Counted from the first letter of the stretch, positions 53,415-61,833 are shown. The stretch: 64,000 nt of DNA from Sinorhizobium garamanticum (GCF_029892065.1 NZ_CP120373.1:434001-498000); one strand, 5' to 3'. The notes: generated from the letters alone by a model not told the origin. Program-made: numbers and translations.

Positions 53415-53627
53415 ATGATGAATACAGCCCGCCTCGCGGCGGAAAACCTGTTCCGGCCGGCAGCGCCAGAAGGCTCGAATGCAACCAAGCTGCAGAAGAT
53501 ACGCGCCAGACAGATCCTCCGAATGCGCGAGCGCAGGCCCGTTGAGCGGCAGCAACGCCTCGAGAAACGTATGAGCCGTTCCCGCGACACTCTCTTTGCA
53601 TCCAAGGAGCGCATTCATGACGTTTGA
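53415..53627 (+). CDS. Hypothetical 70-aa basic protein
   Basis: MMNTARLAAENLFRPAAPEG, then an Arg/Gln-rich helix (MRERRPVERQQRLEKRM). AGGA lies 7 nt upstream. It overlaps the next gene by 11 bp. No family recognised; it is the first of three small co-directional genes. Confidence 0.55.
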   Translation: MMNTARLAAENLFRPAAPEGSNATKLQKIRARQILRMRERRPVERQQRLEKRMSRSRDTLFASKERIHDV

Positions 53628-53868
53628 TTACAGTGCCGGCGCGGGACTATATCCCTGCAAGACCGTGAGAAGAACGAGCCGGCTTCGGTACCAGCGGTTT
53701 GATTCGGTTGCCGAAGCGCTTCGCTTTGCGGTTGAGGACATGCCGGCGTCGATGCTCCGCGGCTCTGTTCTTGAGGTCGAGGAAGCCCGCTACAATGGCC
53801 AGCAGATACGGGAGCTTTATGACGCGGACGCATACCCTTTGCCGCGGCGAGGCCATCAGAAACTTTGA
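53617..53868 (+). CDS. Hypothetical 83-aa protein
   Basis: ATG 53617 is preceded by AAGGAG. The sequence contains RFDSVAEALRFAVEDMPASM and RGSVLEVEEARYNGQQIREL YD, the pattern of a small compact alpha/beta protein often seen in rhizobial genomes without known role. It overlaps its upstream neighbour by 11 bp and probably couples with it. Confidence 0.7.
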   Translation: MTFDYSAGAGLYPCKTVRRTSRLRYQRFDSVAEALRFAVEDMPASMLRGSVLEVEEARYNGQQIRELYDADAYPLPRRGHQKL

Positions 53869-53933
53869 GCGGTTTTGAGAACCCGGGGGTTGTGCCGGTT
53901 GGCGTCGGCTGCGCGACTTCAAATGAGCGCCTG

Positions 53934-54062
53934 ATGGCGGAATTCGCAGCTGCCGAAATCGCGGAGAGGAAAGCAGCCGAAGGCGGCGCGTTGGCCGACG
54001 AAGCTGCGCGCAAAGCCGAGCGCGATCGCCGTTCCGCGGCACGCAAGGCTCGTCGGGTCTAA
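53934..54062 (+). CDS. Hypothetical 42-aa helical protein
   Basis: From ATG 53934: MAEFAAAEIAERKAAEGGAL, then ADEAARKAERDRRSAARKAR, a highly charged Ala-rich helix. The frame is open back to TTG 53865, which overlaps the previous stop, so a 65-aa form is possible. No ribosome binding site clearly decides the start. Confidence 0.45.
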   Translation: MAEFAAAEIAERKAAEGGALADEAARKAERDRRSAARKARRV

Positions 54063-54330
54063 CACTTCAACAACTTACGTGCATCACCTGTCGAGCAGTA
54101 TCCCTTACTACAGACTGCCGCAAGTACTGGGCGATCACCCGCAGCTCGCGCATATCGGCCGCATCACTCCTTGGGAAAGCTTGCAATGCCTTAGGCTCGT
54201 TCTTTGGGATGACAGACGCCAAAAACTCGTTTCATTCCAAGATGCTGCAGTGCGGCGGTTCGCTCATAAACAGGACTTCATGACGCCTCATAGAAACTCG
54301 ACTCAAGTCCGCAACGATGTCCAGAGATCG

Positions 54331-55104
54331 TCACTCCATACTGCAGACTCCACCGCGGAGCTGATACGGCCGGTTGCACTCCCAGGCGTTACCGGAAGGA
54401 CCGAGATGCGCGTTTTCAGGAAGCTTGATTTCTGAACATGTGGTTCCTTTCGCTTCAAAGCCGCGATCACATTTCCATTTCTGGCCGTAGGAATTGTCCG
54501 CGAAGATTGCATTTTTGGGAACCTTTACAGCAGCACAGGTCTGGTCCTTCTTTTCAAAACCACGATCGCATATCCATTCGTTGCCGCTGGTCGTCAGATA
54601 GGCATGGTCAGGAACGATCAACGCGACGCATTCGCGGCCGACAATCTGGTAACCTCGTTCACATTCCCATCCCTCATTAAACGTCGAGTCCGTCAGAAAC
54701 GCGTTGTCCGGCACCTCGATAAGGTCGCATCCAGTGTCGTTTTGACGATATCCCCGCATGCACTGCCAGCGATCACCATAGTACGGATCAAGATAGGCAT
54801 TGGCAGGCACCTGAACCTCAAGGCACCGGCTGCCCTTTTCAGAAAATCCGTAGTGACATTCCCAGCCCTTGCCATAGGATTCATTCGTCAGAAACGCGTG
54901 GTCGGGAGCCGTCACCGCAACGCAGGAATCGGCTTCTCTTCGGAATCCACGATTGCACTCCCAGCCTGATCCGTAGCGGCTTGCTTCGGCATTAGCGGGC
55001 ACCGGCGGCGTTCCTTGACCATATGCGCCGGGGATGAATAACAGAGTTGCGGATAGAAGCGCGCTCATTTGCAGAGCCGATGCCGGGCGGTATGGATGGG
55101 GCAT
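54331..55104 (-). CDS. Secreted protein of seven two-cysteine repeats
   Basis: A 257-aa protein from ATG 55104 (GGAG 8 nt upstream) with a signal peptide (ALLSATLLFIPGAYG). The rest is seven repeats of 31-33 residues, each following VPxxAxLxxxxxGxxW-C-x-RGF/Y-x(6-7)-C-xxV. Every repeat has exactly two Cys and one invariant Trp, so about seven disulfides or a bead-on-string extracytoplasmic structure are likely. Related repeats occur in some rhizobial exported proteins (from memory), function unknown. It has no neighbours on the same strand that suggest a role. Confidence 0.85.
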   Translation of the reverse strand: MPHPYRPASALQMSALLSATLLFIPGAYGQGTPPVPANAEASRYGSGWECNRGFRREADSCVAVTAPDHAFLTNESYGKGWECHYGFSEKGSRCLEVQVPANAYLDPYYGDRWQCMRGYRQNDTGCDLIEVPDNAFLTDSTFNEGWECERGYQIVGRECVALIVPDHAYLTTSGNEWICDRGFEKKDQTCAAVKVPKNAIFADNSYGQKWKCDRGFEAKGTTCSEIKLPENAHLGPSGNAWECNRPYQLRGGVCSME

Positions 55105-55202
55105 GTCTTTATCTCCGAATGAGCCCCTGTGTTGTTACAGGAGCGGGAAGCCATTGCGTCCTCTTCTCGCAGACTGGCACTTCCGTACCATGCAAGCGTT
55201 GT

Positions 55203-55496
55203 TCATCGCATAAGGCGTTGTAACTCGAGTGGAAGACCTTGGATTGCGTAGCGCCCCAACAAGGAACCCGACGGTTGCCTGTGCTTGCCGGCCTCCCCCA
55301 ACTGACACTTGAGCTTCGTTGCTAGTCCCGACCGGGAGTCAACCCCCGCAAGGAGCAGCTTAGTTACCAGCAATGCGGCAGTCTCGAAAAGTCTCGGATC
55401 ATGGATAAGGAGGTCAGCGCTGTAACCAGCCTCGTCTAAGACTGACTGGATCTTTTCTTGGTCGGTAGGCGAAATGTTGCGTACGGTGGAAGACAT
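55203..55496 (-). CDS. Hypothetical 97-aa protein
   Basis: From ATG 55496 (GAGGAC upstream): ISPTDQEKIQSVLDEAGYSA, LLVTKLLLAGVDSRSGLATK and LGRYAIQGLPLELQRL. The composition suggests a small helical cytoplasmic protein. Family not recognised. The 5' region 55497-55790 contains no other gene, only a short GGGGGCTAGGG..TAGCCCTC hairpin. Confidence 0.65.
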   Translation of the reverse strand: MSSTVRNISPTDQEKIQSVLDEAGYSADLLIHDPRLFETAALLVTKLLLAGVDSRSGLATKLKCQLGEAGKHRQPSGSLLGRYAIQGLPLELQRLMR

Positions 55497-55790
55497 GGCG
55501 TCCTCCTTGATCGGGGGCTAGGGTATCTAGCCCTCAAGCAGTAGCGCCCGTGACATCTGCTACTGAAGGTTGGACACTGCGCCTTTGTTATAAGAATAGC
55601 AACCGCTCTTAGGTCTTATTCAGTTAACCGCGGAACGCCCCGCTCTAAATTCCGCCAATGGTACACAACGCAGAAGACTCGGCGAACCTGGTCACAAGCC
55701 AGCTCTGGCGGCTGAAAGACGGGCCGATACGGCGATCTGATGCCGCAAACAGCAGATCACCACGCCCGACCTATTGCCTCTCCAGCCCCG

Positions 55791-56156
55791 CTACTCCGCC
55801 GACCTGAACTGCAGCGTGAACACATTCCCGGCGATCTCGTCGGCGAGTGCCTTTGAAAACTCCAGCGGCATGCAGCCTTGCAGCGCCTCGGTCGCCGCTG
55901 CGACGAAGGCCTTGCGCTGTGTCTCGTCTCCGGTGACGCGGATCGCGGTCGGTTGCGGCGGACCCATCAGCGTTCCGTTGCCTTTGAAGCCGAACTTCAA
56001 GGTGACGAAGGAATCCTTGATGCCCGACGGCGGGGTCCAGCATTTGCCGAGGGCGTTGCCGACATCCTCGATGGTCAGCAACGGCTCCGCCCACGACGGA
56101 CCCGTTGCGGTGACGAGGAATAAGCCCGCCAGAACCCACAGTGCAACGACTCTCAT
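55791..56156 (-). CDS. Exported hypothetical protein
   Basis: A 121-aa protein with a signal peptide (VALWVLAGLFLVTATGPSWA). The mature part (IEDVGNALGKCWTPPSGIKD, VTLKFGFKGNGTLMGPP, EALQGCMPLEFS) has two Cys and resembles the C-terminal fold of TonB/TolA-like periplasmic proteins (LGKCWxPP...L.F.F..DG). Such short exported proteins are frequent in rhizobia, role unknown. Its ATG overlaps the end of the FAH pseudogene frame (ATGA). Confidence 0.75.
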   Translation of the reverse strand: MRVVALWVLAGLFLVTATGPSWAEPLLTIEDVGNALGKCWTPPSGIKDSFVTLKFGFKGNGTLMGPPQPTAIRVTGDETQRKAFVAAATEALQGCMPLEFSKALADEIAGNVFTLQFRSAE

Positions 56157-56790
56157 TGTGATCTCAACCCACTTCGAACGAACCGGTAATCAAACCCACT
56201 CAAGATTGCGTATAACTGCGCCTCGAGGCAAGCAAGTCGTCCGGCATCTTCCACAAGCGGCAAATGTTTCCATGCCTGCAGCAATCCGCGTTTCGCAAGA
56301 TTGCGCATCAGCGCCGTCATGCCAAAGGTCCATGGCGGGCCTTCGGTCGCAAGCCGTACCGTATTGACGAGGCTGCCGAGCGCAGGACTTGAAATCGTCA
56401 CGCCGAGCTTGTGGGTGAACCCCTGCCCGGGCTCGTCGCGATCCTCGACAGGCGCGAACAGCGCGCCCATGAACACCATCACCCCATCCGGATACTGATG
56501 ATGCGGCCGATGGTCTGGGCGACGAGATCGAGCGGGTCACGGCTGATCTCGCGCATCGTGCTCGCACCTTCAAGACGGAAGCCGTCGGACCCTTCGATCA
56601 GCAGGTCGAGATCGACATTGCGCACATCATCGATCGAATAGGTCTCGTCGAAATGCCGGATAAATGGCCCGATCGCGCAGGAGGCATTGTTGTCCTTGGC
56701 CCTGCCGAGAAGCAACGCGGAGCGCCCCTCGACATCGCGCAGATTGTCATCGTTGCCGAGTGTGGCGCCCTTGACGGACGTCAAACCCGC
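56153..56790 (-). pseudogene. FAH-family (AraD1-type) pseudogene: truncated and frameshifted
   Basis: Leftward from about 56790: KGATLGNDDNLRDVEGRSAL, DNNASCAIGPFIRHF and ISRDPLDLVAQTIG, which is the C-terminal half of the fumarylacetoacetate-hydrolase-like AraD1 family. After that, one base is missing near 56507: the expected GRHHQYPDGVM continues only in the next frame (MVFMGALFAPVEDRDEPGQG, TFGMTALMRNLAKRGLL). The N-terminal ~150 residues are absent, and the normal stop after RGLL is lost. Intact members hydrate or cleave sugar-acid derivatives. Confidence 0.8.
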
Positions 56791-57128
56791 CCGACGAAGG
56801 TTCCCGATTGATATGCAGCAGTCATTTGCTCCTCTCGATGCATGCAGCGTTTTCGCGGCATCCAAGCGAGCTTTTTTGCAGTTACGACACGTATCTGTAA
56901 AGCACCTTTGCGCGGCAAATTGTAGCTCGCGCCGCCTGCGACGGAACCTAGCAAGATCTGGAACGTTTTAATATTTCATCGTGGCTCTCACCGGCCGCGG
57001 TGAGGTCGCGACTATACTTGCGATGGTACGGAGTCCCTCCTTAAGTCACTGCTGATTTAGGGAGCCACATGCCGGCATTTGCTTTGCTTCGCCGGCAATG
57101 GATGATGTCCAGAAAGGATGTGAATGCG
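56791..57128. other. Gene-free gap with one RIME-like half palindrome
   Basis: No gene seen. Bases 57031-57063 (TCCCTCCTTAAGTCACTG, then CTGATTTAGGGA) resemble the first palindrome of the RIME element without the second. Confidence 0.5.
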
Positions 57129-57500
57129 ATGAATCAGCATGAAGAATTGAAGGACAAGCCGCTCATCGATCCCGTGACCGGCCAGCCGACGACCCGGGAC
57201 CCCGAGATGCGCGGCAAATTGTCGAGCCGCAGCAGTTGGCCCTTGCTGATAATTCTGCTTGCGGGGCTGGTGCTGGCGCTTATCGCTTGGCTGCCCGCAG
57301 AATTGACCAGGGACACGGAAGAGGCGACACCGCCACCGGCAACCTCGGACCAGTCGACGACAACGCCGCCATCGACCGCCACACCTCCGGCCGGACAAGC
57401 GACGCCCGGCACGCCGCCAGCCGCACCGGAGACCCCGGCAACGCCACCGGCAAGCCCGGCACCGCAACCGCAGACGACGCCGGCACAACCAGCGCAATAA
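57129..57500 (+). CDS. Single-pass membrane protein with Pro/Thr-rich tail
   Basis: A 123-aa protein from ATG 57129 (AAAGGA upstream): a polar N-terminus (MNQHEELKDKPLIDPVTGQP), one membrane helix (SWPLLIILLAGLVLALIAWL), then about 65 residues made almost only of Pro, Thr, Ala, Ser, Gly and Gln. The tail is probably periplasmic and may span peptidoglycan, as in other proline-rich linkers. Earlier in-frame ATGs exist. A RIME copy starts 4 bp after the stop. Confidence 0.75.
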   Translation: MNQHEELKDKPLIDPVTGQPTTRDPEMRGKLSSRSSWPLLIILLAGLVLALIAWLPAELTRDTEEATPPPATSDQSTTTPPSTATPPAGQATPGTPPAAPETPATPPASPAPQPQTTPAQPAQ

Positions 57501-57503
57501 GCC

Positions 57504-57603
57504 CTACAGCGCCGCGCGTCCTATCAGACGCGCAAAGGACGCTGTAGCACTTGAATTGCTGCATGTTTTGATCCCAGTTACGATTTAAGGAAACATGCAG
57601 CAG
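57504..57603 (-). repeat. RIME-type element
   Basis: An inverted-orientation copy (CTACAGCGCC... ...AACATGCAGCAG) with a shortened first palindrome. Confidence 0.88.
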
Positions 57604-57669
57604 CCAAAGGCTATCATAAACGGGGAGCACCAATCCTCCCCGTTTCGGTGATTGAAGCGAAGATATTGA

Positions 57670-57735
57670 TTACAGCGCCGCGCGTCTCAACAGACGCCAG
57701 AGAAGACGCTGTAGCACGTTGAATTGCTGCGCTGC
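57670..57735 (-). repeat. Half RIME-type element
   Basis: Only the second palindrome (TTACAGCGCC..GACGCTGTAGCACG and TTGAATTGCTGC) is present, ending 3 bp before the MgtC-like ATG. The Shine-Dalgarno region of that gene therefore lies within repeat-derived DNA. Confidence 0.8.
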
Positions 57736-57737
57736 TC

Positions 57738-58292
57738 ATGGAACAGATCCTCGCCGACATCCTTGCTCCAACGCAGGTTCCCTATCCGGTCATATTCGCG
57801 CGCTTCTGCGGCGCAATCCTGTTCGGGGCGCTGATTGGCATAGAGCGGGAAAAACGGCAGCGGCCGGCCGGACTCAGGACGCACATTCTCATCAGCCTCG
57901 CATCGTCGATTTTCGCCGTGATCGCGGTGGAAAGCGTGCATATGATGAGTCTTTCGGGACCCGAAGTGCGGATCGACCCGATACGGGTCGTGGAGGCGGT
58001 CACCGCGGGGGTGGCCTTCCTCGCGGCCGGCATGATCGTATTTTCGAAGGGCGAGGTCAAAGGGCTGACCACGGGAGCTGGCATGTGGCTCGCGGGTGCG
58101 GCGGGGCTGTCCGTCGGTTTTGGCTTCTGGCTTATCGCCGCCTTTGCCTCCTGCGCCAGCCTCGCCGTGCTTTTCATCCTCTGGCGGCTGGAGATCGCTC
58201 TCCACTGGAAGCCACCGGAGCCTTCCGAAGGTGGCGCGAACGGACGGCCCGCCGCGCCTCGGGACGCTACGGCCGTTTCGAAGGAAGGCTAA
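57738..58292 (+). CDS. MgtC/SapB family membrane protein
   Basis: A 184-aa protein with the MgtC N-terminal domain: RFCGAILFGALIGIEREKRQ, RPAGLRTHILISLASSIFAV, DPIRVVEAVTAGVAFLAAGM and several membrane segments. The soluble C-terminal domain of virulence-type MgtC is absent; the protein ends in a polar tail. MgtC proteins affect Mg2+ or acid stress survival and F1Fo ATPase activity. The translation start lies next to a half RIME, and the TAA stop is the first bases of another. Confidence 0.9.
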   Translation: MEQILADILAPTQVPYPVIFARFCGAILFGALIGIEREKRQRPAGLRTHILISLASSIFAVIAVESVHMMSLSGPEVRIDPIRVVEAVTAGVAFLAAGMIVFSKGEVKGLTTGAGMWLAGAAGLSVGFGFWLIAAFASCASLAVLFILWRLEIALHWKPPEPSEGGANGRPAAPRDATAVSKEG

Positions 58293-58382
58293 TGCATGTT
58301 TCCTTATAGCTAAGGAAACATGCAGCACATCAAAGTGCTGCAAACGCCCGTTGCGCGTTTGATAAGGCGCGCAGCGCTGGAG
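58289..58382 (+). repeat. RIME-type element, diverged, overlapping the mgtC-like stop
   Basis: CTAATGCATGTTTCCTTA with a shortened perfect palindrome (TGTTTCCTTA..TAAGGAAACA), then a decayed second half (CTGCAAACGCCC..GGCGCGCAGCGCT). Confidence 0.8.
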
Positions 58383-58460
58383 ATCATCTCACTGCTTCAT
58401 TGACAGTGAAATGATCCAACTCTTTGAAAAGCCGTCGCACGCCCTTTCTGGAATCGCTCT
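58382..58460 (+). repeat. Second palindromic repeat family, copy B
   Basis: GATCATCTCACTG..CAGTGAAATGATC palindrome followed by TTTCTGGAATCGCTC. Its right end overlaps the stop codon (TAG, minus strand) of the gene at 58459. Confidence 0.7.
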
Positions 58461-58728
58461 AACGGCTGGGAAAAGCAGATGGAACTTCCGGATCGGAATG
58501 ACCGTGAATGGGTGCTGAGCCTGCGCGCGGATTCCTCCGGATGGCCGGCCCTCTCTGTCGATGTGCCTGCAACATGGCGACCGCCCGGCGGGCATCTTCG
58601 GGCGTTTGGAATACCTGCCCGTCCAGCGGCCACACACTGTATTTGACAGCGACAAAGCGCAATTGTCCGTTGTCAGGTATCAGTGCGCCGACCGCCTCGC
58701 CGGCGAATTCTATCGTCTGCTTACTCAT
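58459..58728 (-). CDS. Hypothetical 89-aa protein
   Basis: From ATG 58728 (GGGAGGGAG about 10 nt upstream): MSKQTIEFAGEAVGALIPDN, GQLRFVAVKYSVWPLDG and DARRAVAMLQAHRQRG. A compact N-terminal beta-rich part is followed by a helix and a long basic tail. I do not recognise the family. The stop lies in a palindromic repeat. Confidence 0.6.
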   Translation of the reverse strand: MSKQTIEFAGEAVGALIPDNGQLRFVAVKYSVWPLDGQVFQTPEDARRAVAMLQAHRQRGPAIRRNPRAGSAPIHGHSDPEVPSAFPSR

Positions 58729-58897
58729 AGGCTTGAAACTCCCTCCCGGCGGCTCGCGGAGCGACGGGCAATCTTTCGCTGGGCAGGCGCCAACGAACCG
58801 AACCCTCGCCTTCAGCCACCGGCGAAACACGTGAGCGGCCGTTTGGTTCCACGCGGGGACAACAAAAACGGCAGCACGGTGCCACCATCGGGGAGGA

Positions 58898-58966
58898 AAA
58901 TGATCTAACTCTTTGGAACTACAAAATTCCAGACGGAAGACCGACGCACGCTTCCTGGAATAGCTA
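58898..58966 (+). repeat. Second palindromic repeat family, copy C
   Basis: AAAATGATCTAACTCTTTGG, ATTCCAGACGGAAGACC and CTTCCTGGAATAGCTAG; its right end contains the TAG stop of dadA (minus strand, 58964-58966). Confidence 0.7.
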
Positions 58967-60217
58967 GGCGAGGAAGCGCTCGGGCCGATAGGGAGCGATG
59001 TCGATCACGGTCTTTTCGCCGGTCATGGCCTCGGCAAGCGCGCGGCCGGTGACCGGGCCAAGCGTCATGCCGTGGTGGGCATGGCCGAAGGCGAGCCAGA
59101 GGCCCTCGTGCCGCGGTGCCTTGCCTATGATCGGCATCATATCGGGCGTGCAGGGCCGCGCACCCATCCATGGCTCCTCATCGCGGCGTTCGGCCAGCGG
59201 GAAGAACTCGCGCGCGACCCGTTCGGCCCGGGTCAACTGTACCGGCGTTTTCGGCGCGTCCCGCTGTGCAAATTCCGCGCCTGTCGTCAAGCGGATCCCG
59301 CGCAGCATCGGTGCCAGGAAGTAGCCCTTTTCGGCGTCGAGCACCCAGTTGTTAAGCGTCGCCCCTTCCTGGACACCATAGTGCATATGGTAGCCGCGCT
59401 TGACCGCGAGCGGAAAATGATAGCCGAGCTTGCGGGTCACCGTGTCGGCCCAGGGACCGAGCGCCACCACCACCTCGCGGGTTTCGAGCGGACCTTCCGG
59501 TGTCGCCACCCGCCAGCCGGCGCCCTCCAGAATGTGCTCCAATGTCGCAGCGTCTCCGGAGACGAGCCTGCCGCCGAGCGATTGGAAATAGGTAAGATAG
59601 GCCTTGTTGAGGCTATGCGGATCGCGGATCGACCAGGGGTCGGTCCAGCGCAGCCCGCCGGCGAGCTCGACGCGGATGGATGGTTCGATGGTCCTAAGCT
59701 CGCTCGTCGAAAGCTTCTGGTGATTGACGCCAAAACCGGCGGAGAGTTTTTCCGCGTCCTTGTAGGCGGCGTCGCGCTCCTTTTCCGTGCGAAACACCTT
59801 CATCCAGCCATCCTTGCGGATGAGGTCCCCGGCACCGGAAGCCTCGATCAGGTCCTTGTGCTCGGCGATCGAGTTTTCGATCAGCGGTGCATAGAGATGC
59901 GCGATCCTCTGGTGCTGGGTGAAGCCGGAATGCCACCAATAGCGCGCCAGAAAGGGCACCAGCCCCGGCAGCGCGCGAAAATGATAGCTGGCGTCGATGG
60001 TGTTGTTCAGCGCGTAGCGGAAGAGCGCACCGAAATTATGGGGAAAGCCGTAGGGAAAGACGCCTTCGCGCTGGATAAGCCCGGCATTGCCGTAAGACGT
60101 CTCCTCGCCCGGGCCGCGTCGGTCGAGAAGCACTACCGATTTCCCGCGTCGCGCTAGGTGGATGGCGGCGGAAATGCCGACGATGCCGGCGCCCAAAACC
60201 ACTACGTCAGTCTTCAT
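58964..60217 (-). CDS. dadA: D-amino-acid dehydrogenase
   Basis: A 417-aa FAD-dependent oxidoreductase of the DAO/DadA type that deaminates D-amino acids to 2-oxoacids, passing electrons to the respiratory chain. The start is ATG 60217, giving the FAD Rossmann motif VVVLGAGIVGISAAIHLARR directly at the N-terminus; the long upstream extension is not homologous. Other features are DRRGPGEETSYGNAGLIQ, VVVALGPWAD and the C-terminal GHAHHGMTLGPVTGRALAEA. No alanine racemase is adjacent. The final codons touch a palindromic repeat. Confidence 0.92.
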   Translation of the reverse strand: MKTDVVVLGAGIVGISAAIHLARRGKSVVLLDRRGPGEETSYGNAGLIQREGVFPYGFPHNFGALFRYALNNTIDASYHFRALPGLVPFLARYWWHSGFTQHQRIAHLYAPLIENSIAEHKDLIEASGAGDLIRKDGWMKVFRTEKERDAAYKDAEKLSAGFGVNHQKLSTSELRTIEPSIRVELAGGLRWTDPWSIRDPHSLNKAYLTYFQSLGGRLVSGDAATLEHILEGAGWRVATPEGPLETREVVVALGPWADTVTRKLGYHFPLAVKRGYHMHYGVQEGATLNNWVLDAEKGYFLAPMLRGIRLTTGAEFAQRDAPKTPVQLTRAERVAREFFPLAERRDEEPWMGARPCTPDMMPIIGKAPRHEGLWLAFGHAHHGMTLGPVTGRALAEAMTGEKTVIDIAPYRPERFLA

Positions 60218-60291
60218 ATGCCACTGCCCCGCTTGCTCGTTCACAAACCCGCCGCATGCGCCAGAAGTTGGCTGCATCAGTCGCGCCGCTA

Positions 60292-60792
60292 CTACTTTTT
60301 CAACTTGCTCATGATCTGCTCCAGGGAACCGAGGAGCACGGCCGAAACGACAAAAGCCAGATGCATGATCGTCGCCCACATCAGCTTTTCGCTCGTGAAC
60401 TGCTGGGCGTTGAGGAAGATCTGCAGCAGATGGATCGACGAGATCGCCACGATGGAGGAGGCGACCTTGATCTTCAGGCTGCCTGAATCAAGCTTGCCCA
60501 GGAAGGAGACTTCGCCCTCGCCCTCGTCGAAGCGGCTGACGAAGTTCTCGTATCCGGAAATCATCACCATGACGATCAGGCTTGCGACGAGTGCGGCGTC
60601 GATCAAGCCGAGCATTGCAAGGATCATCTGGGCATCGTCGTAGACAAAGACCAAGCCCGCAACCTTCAGGAACTTGTAGATGAAGGAAACGCCGTAGAGA
60701 GCAAGCGCTGCAACCAGCCCGAGATAAAAGAGGACCAGTAGCCATCGGCTCGAAAGGATAATGCGCTCGACGATGAGTTCCAGGGACTTCAT
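60292..60792 (-). CDS. YqhA family (UPF0114) membrane protein
   Basis: A 166-aa protein from ATG 60792 with four hydrophobic segments: LVLFYLGLVAALALYGVSFI, MILAMLGLIDAALVASLIVM and two near the C-terminus. MVMISGYENFVSRFD is a family hallmark. Function unknown. It lies upstream of dadA on the same strand but 74 bp away; whether they share a transcript is not clear. Confidence 0.9.
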   Translation of the reverse strand: MKSLELIVERIILSSRWLLVLFYLGLVAALALYGVSFIYKFLKVAGLVFVYDDAQMILAMLGLIDAALVASLIVMVMISGYENFVSRFDEGEGEVSFLGKLDSGSLKIKVASSIVAISSIHLLQIFLNAQQFTSEKLMWATIMHLAFVVSAVLLGSLEQIMSKLKK

Positions 60793-60945
60793 GAGATTGT
60801 TCTGTTCCTGACCGGTGGGCGGGTACCCGCATGAATAGCCAAGCGCATTGGCCGGAGCAAGAGAACTGAACACGGCTTGCAACGGAAAGGGGCGAAGCAT
60901 GGCGCTTCGCCCCTTTCTCGTTTATGAGCCCCCGGACTTGTCGCA

Positions 60946-61110
60946 TCAGGTTCTGCGTATCAATCCGGCAATGAGCGAAATCACCAAGAATACGAGGAAC
61001 AGGAAGAACAAGACCTGGGCGATGCCTGCCGAAGCTCCGGCAATACCACCAAATCCGAGAATTCCGGCAATGATGGCAACAATCAGAAAGACGAGAGCAT
61101 AGTAGAGCAT
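60946..61110 (-). CDS. DUF1328 (YtjA-type) small membrane protein
   Basis: A 54-aa protein from ATG 61110: [40 protein letters not shown] and [14 protein letters not shown]. Two membrane helices with a Gly/Ala-rich turn are typical of DUF1328, whose members are often stress-induced in alphaproteobacteria. An exact EcfG-type promoter lies 34-59 bp upstream. Confidence 0.93.
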   Translation of the reverse strand: MLYYALVFLIVAIIAGILGFGGIAGASAGIAQVLFFLFLVFLVISLIAGLIRRT

Positions 61111-61143
61111 CGATATCTCCAATGTCTGCGTTGGTGAAATTGG

Positions 61144-61169
61144 AACGCTTAGCTCATCGCCTTTGTTCC
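61144..61169 (-). promoter_or_regulatory. EcfG (RpoE2)-type promoter of the DUF1328 gene
   Basis: On the minus strand GGAAC (61165-61169), a 17-nt spacer and CGTT (61144-61147) match the general-stress sigma factor consensus exactly. It points at the DUF1328 gene. Confidence 0.8.
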
Positions 61170-61285
61170 GGGTTCCGTTTTTTCTCCCGGCGAGACCTCC
61201 AATGGCTTTTGGCCAAAAGAAAACCTTTCGTTAACCAACGAGCGGGAAATGGTCCAGAACCGGCACACGGCAACAAAATTCGCCA

Positions 61286-61310
61286 GGAACCTTCGATAGG
61301 GCTTGGCGTT
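61286..61310 (+). promoter_or_regulatory. EcfG (RpoE2)-type promoter of the 61340 gene
   Basis: GGAAC (61286-61290), a 16-nt spacer and CGTT (61307-61310), an exact consensus match. It is divergent from the DUF1328 promoter, and the -35 boxes are 117 bp apart. Confidence 0.8.
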
Positions 61311-61339
61311 GTTCCGGTAACGAAGCTCTTGGAAACGCA

Positions 61340-61543
61340 ATGAAGATTCCATCGCGACATATATGGAAATCGGTGACCGAGGTCGCCCGGCACAACGCGC
61401 CCGTGCGCAGGCATAACCTGCATATCGGCAGAACGATGCGTGATCTTCACATTCACACGGAAGAGAAGCGCAATAAACGCCTCCAGGCCCTTCTTGACGC
61501 TCTGGAAAAAGCCGAGAAAGCGCTACCCAAAGAGGATAAGTGA
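61340..61543 (+). CDS. Hypothetical 67-aa protein, stress-regulon candidate
   Basis: From ATG 61340: MKIPSRHIWKSVTEVARHNA, then MRDLHIHTEEKRNKRLQALL and DALEKAEKALPKEDK. It is positively charged at the N-terminus with a charged helix at the C-terminus. The ribosome binding site is weak; an internal ATG at 61436 would give 35 residues. Support comes mainly from the exact EcfG-type promoter 30 bp upstream. Family not recognised. Confidence 0.55.
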   Translation: MKIPSRHIWKSVTEVARHNAPVRRHNLHIGRTMRDLHIHTEEKRNKRLQALLDALEKAEKALPKEDK

Positions 61544-61602
61544 CGCATCATCGCAAGAAGCGCGTCGCGTCCGGCGAGGTTTCGTCAGCCCGTCTCAGCC
61601 CG

Positions 61603-61800
61603 TCAATGGCGCGATGCCCATTCGTCGATTTGGCGCTCCGCCTCTTCCTTGGCAATTCCGTAGCGCGCCTGAATGCGCCCGGCGAGTTCCTTCCGATTGC
61701 CGTTGATGATGTCGAGATCGTCGTTGGTGAGCTTTCCCCACTGCACCTGGGCCTTGCCCTTGAATTCGGTCCACCGACCTTCGATGATGTCCCAGTTCAT
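61603..61800 (-). CDS. CsbD-like stress protein
   Basis: A 65-aa protein: MNWDIIEGRWTEFKGKAQVQ, WGKLTNDDLDIINGNRKELA and GRIQARYGIAKEEAERQIDE. This is the CsbD/YjbJ family of abundant general-stress proteins with no known biochemical role. It starts 33 bp after the exported protein gene at 61834 on the same strand, so it is probably co-transcribed from that gene's EcfG-type promoter. Confidence 0.95.
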   Translation of the reverse strand: MNWDIIEGRWTEFKGKAQVQWGKLTNDDLDIINGNRKELAGRIQARYGIAKEEAERQIDEWASRH

Positions 61801-61833
61801 GATTACGCTCCTTTCAATCTTTGATGCCCAAAG

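Noticed and set aside
54079..54435. Rightward frame of 118 codons
   Set aside because: No ribosome binding site, no domain, and it runs antisense into the seven-repeat protein gene.
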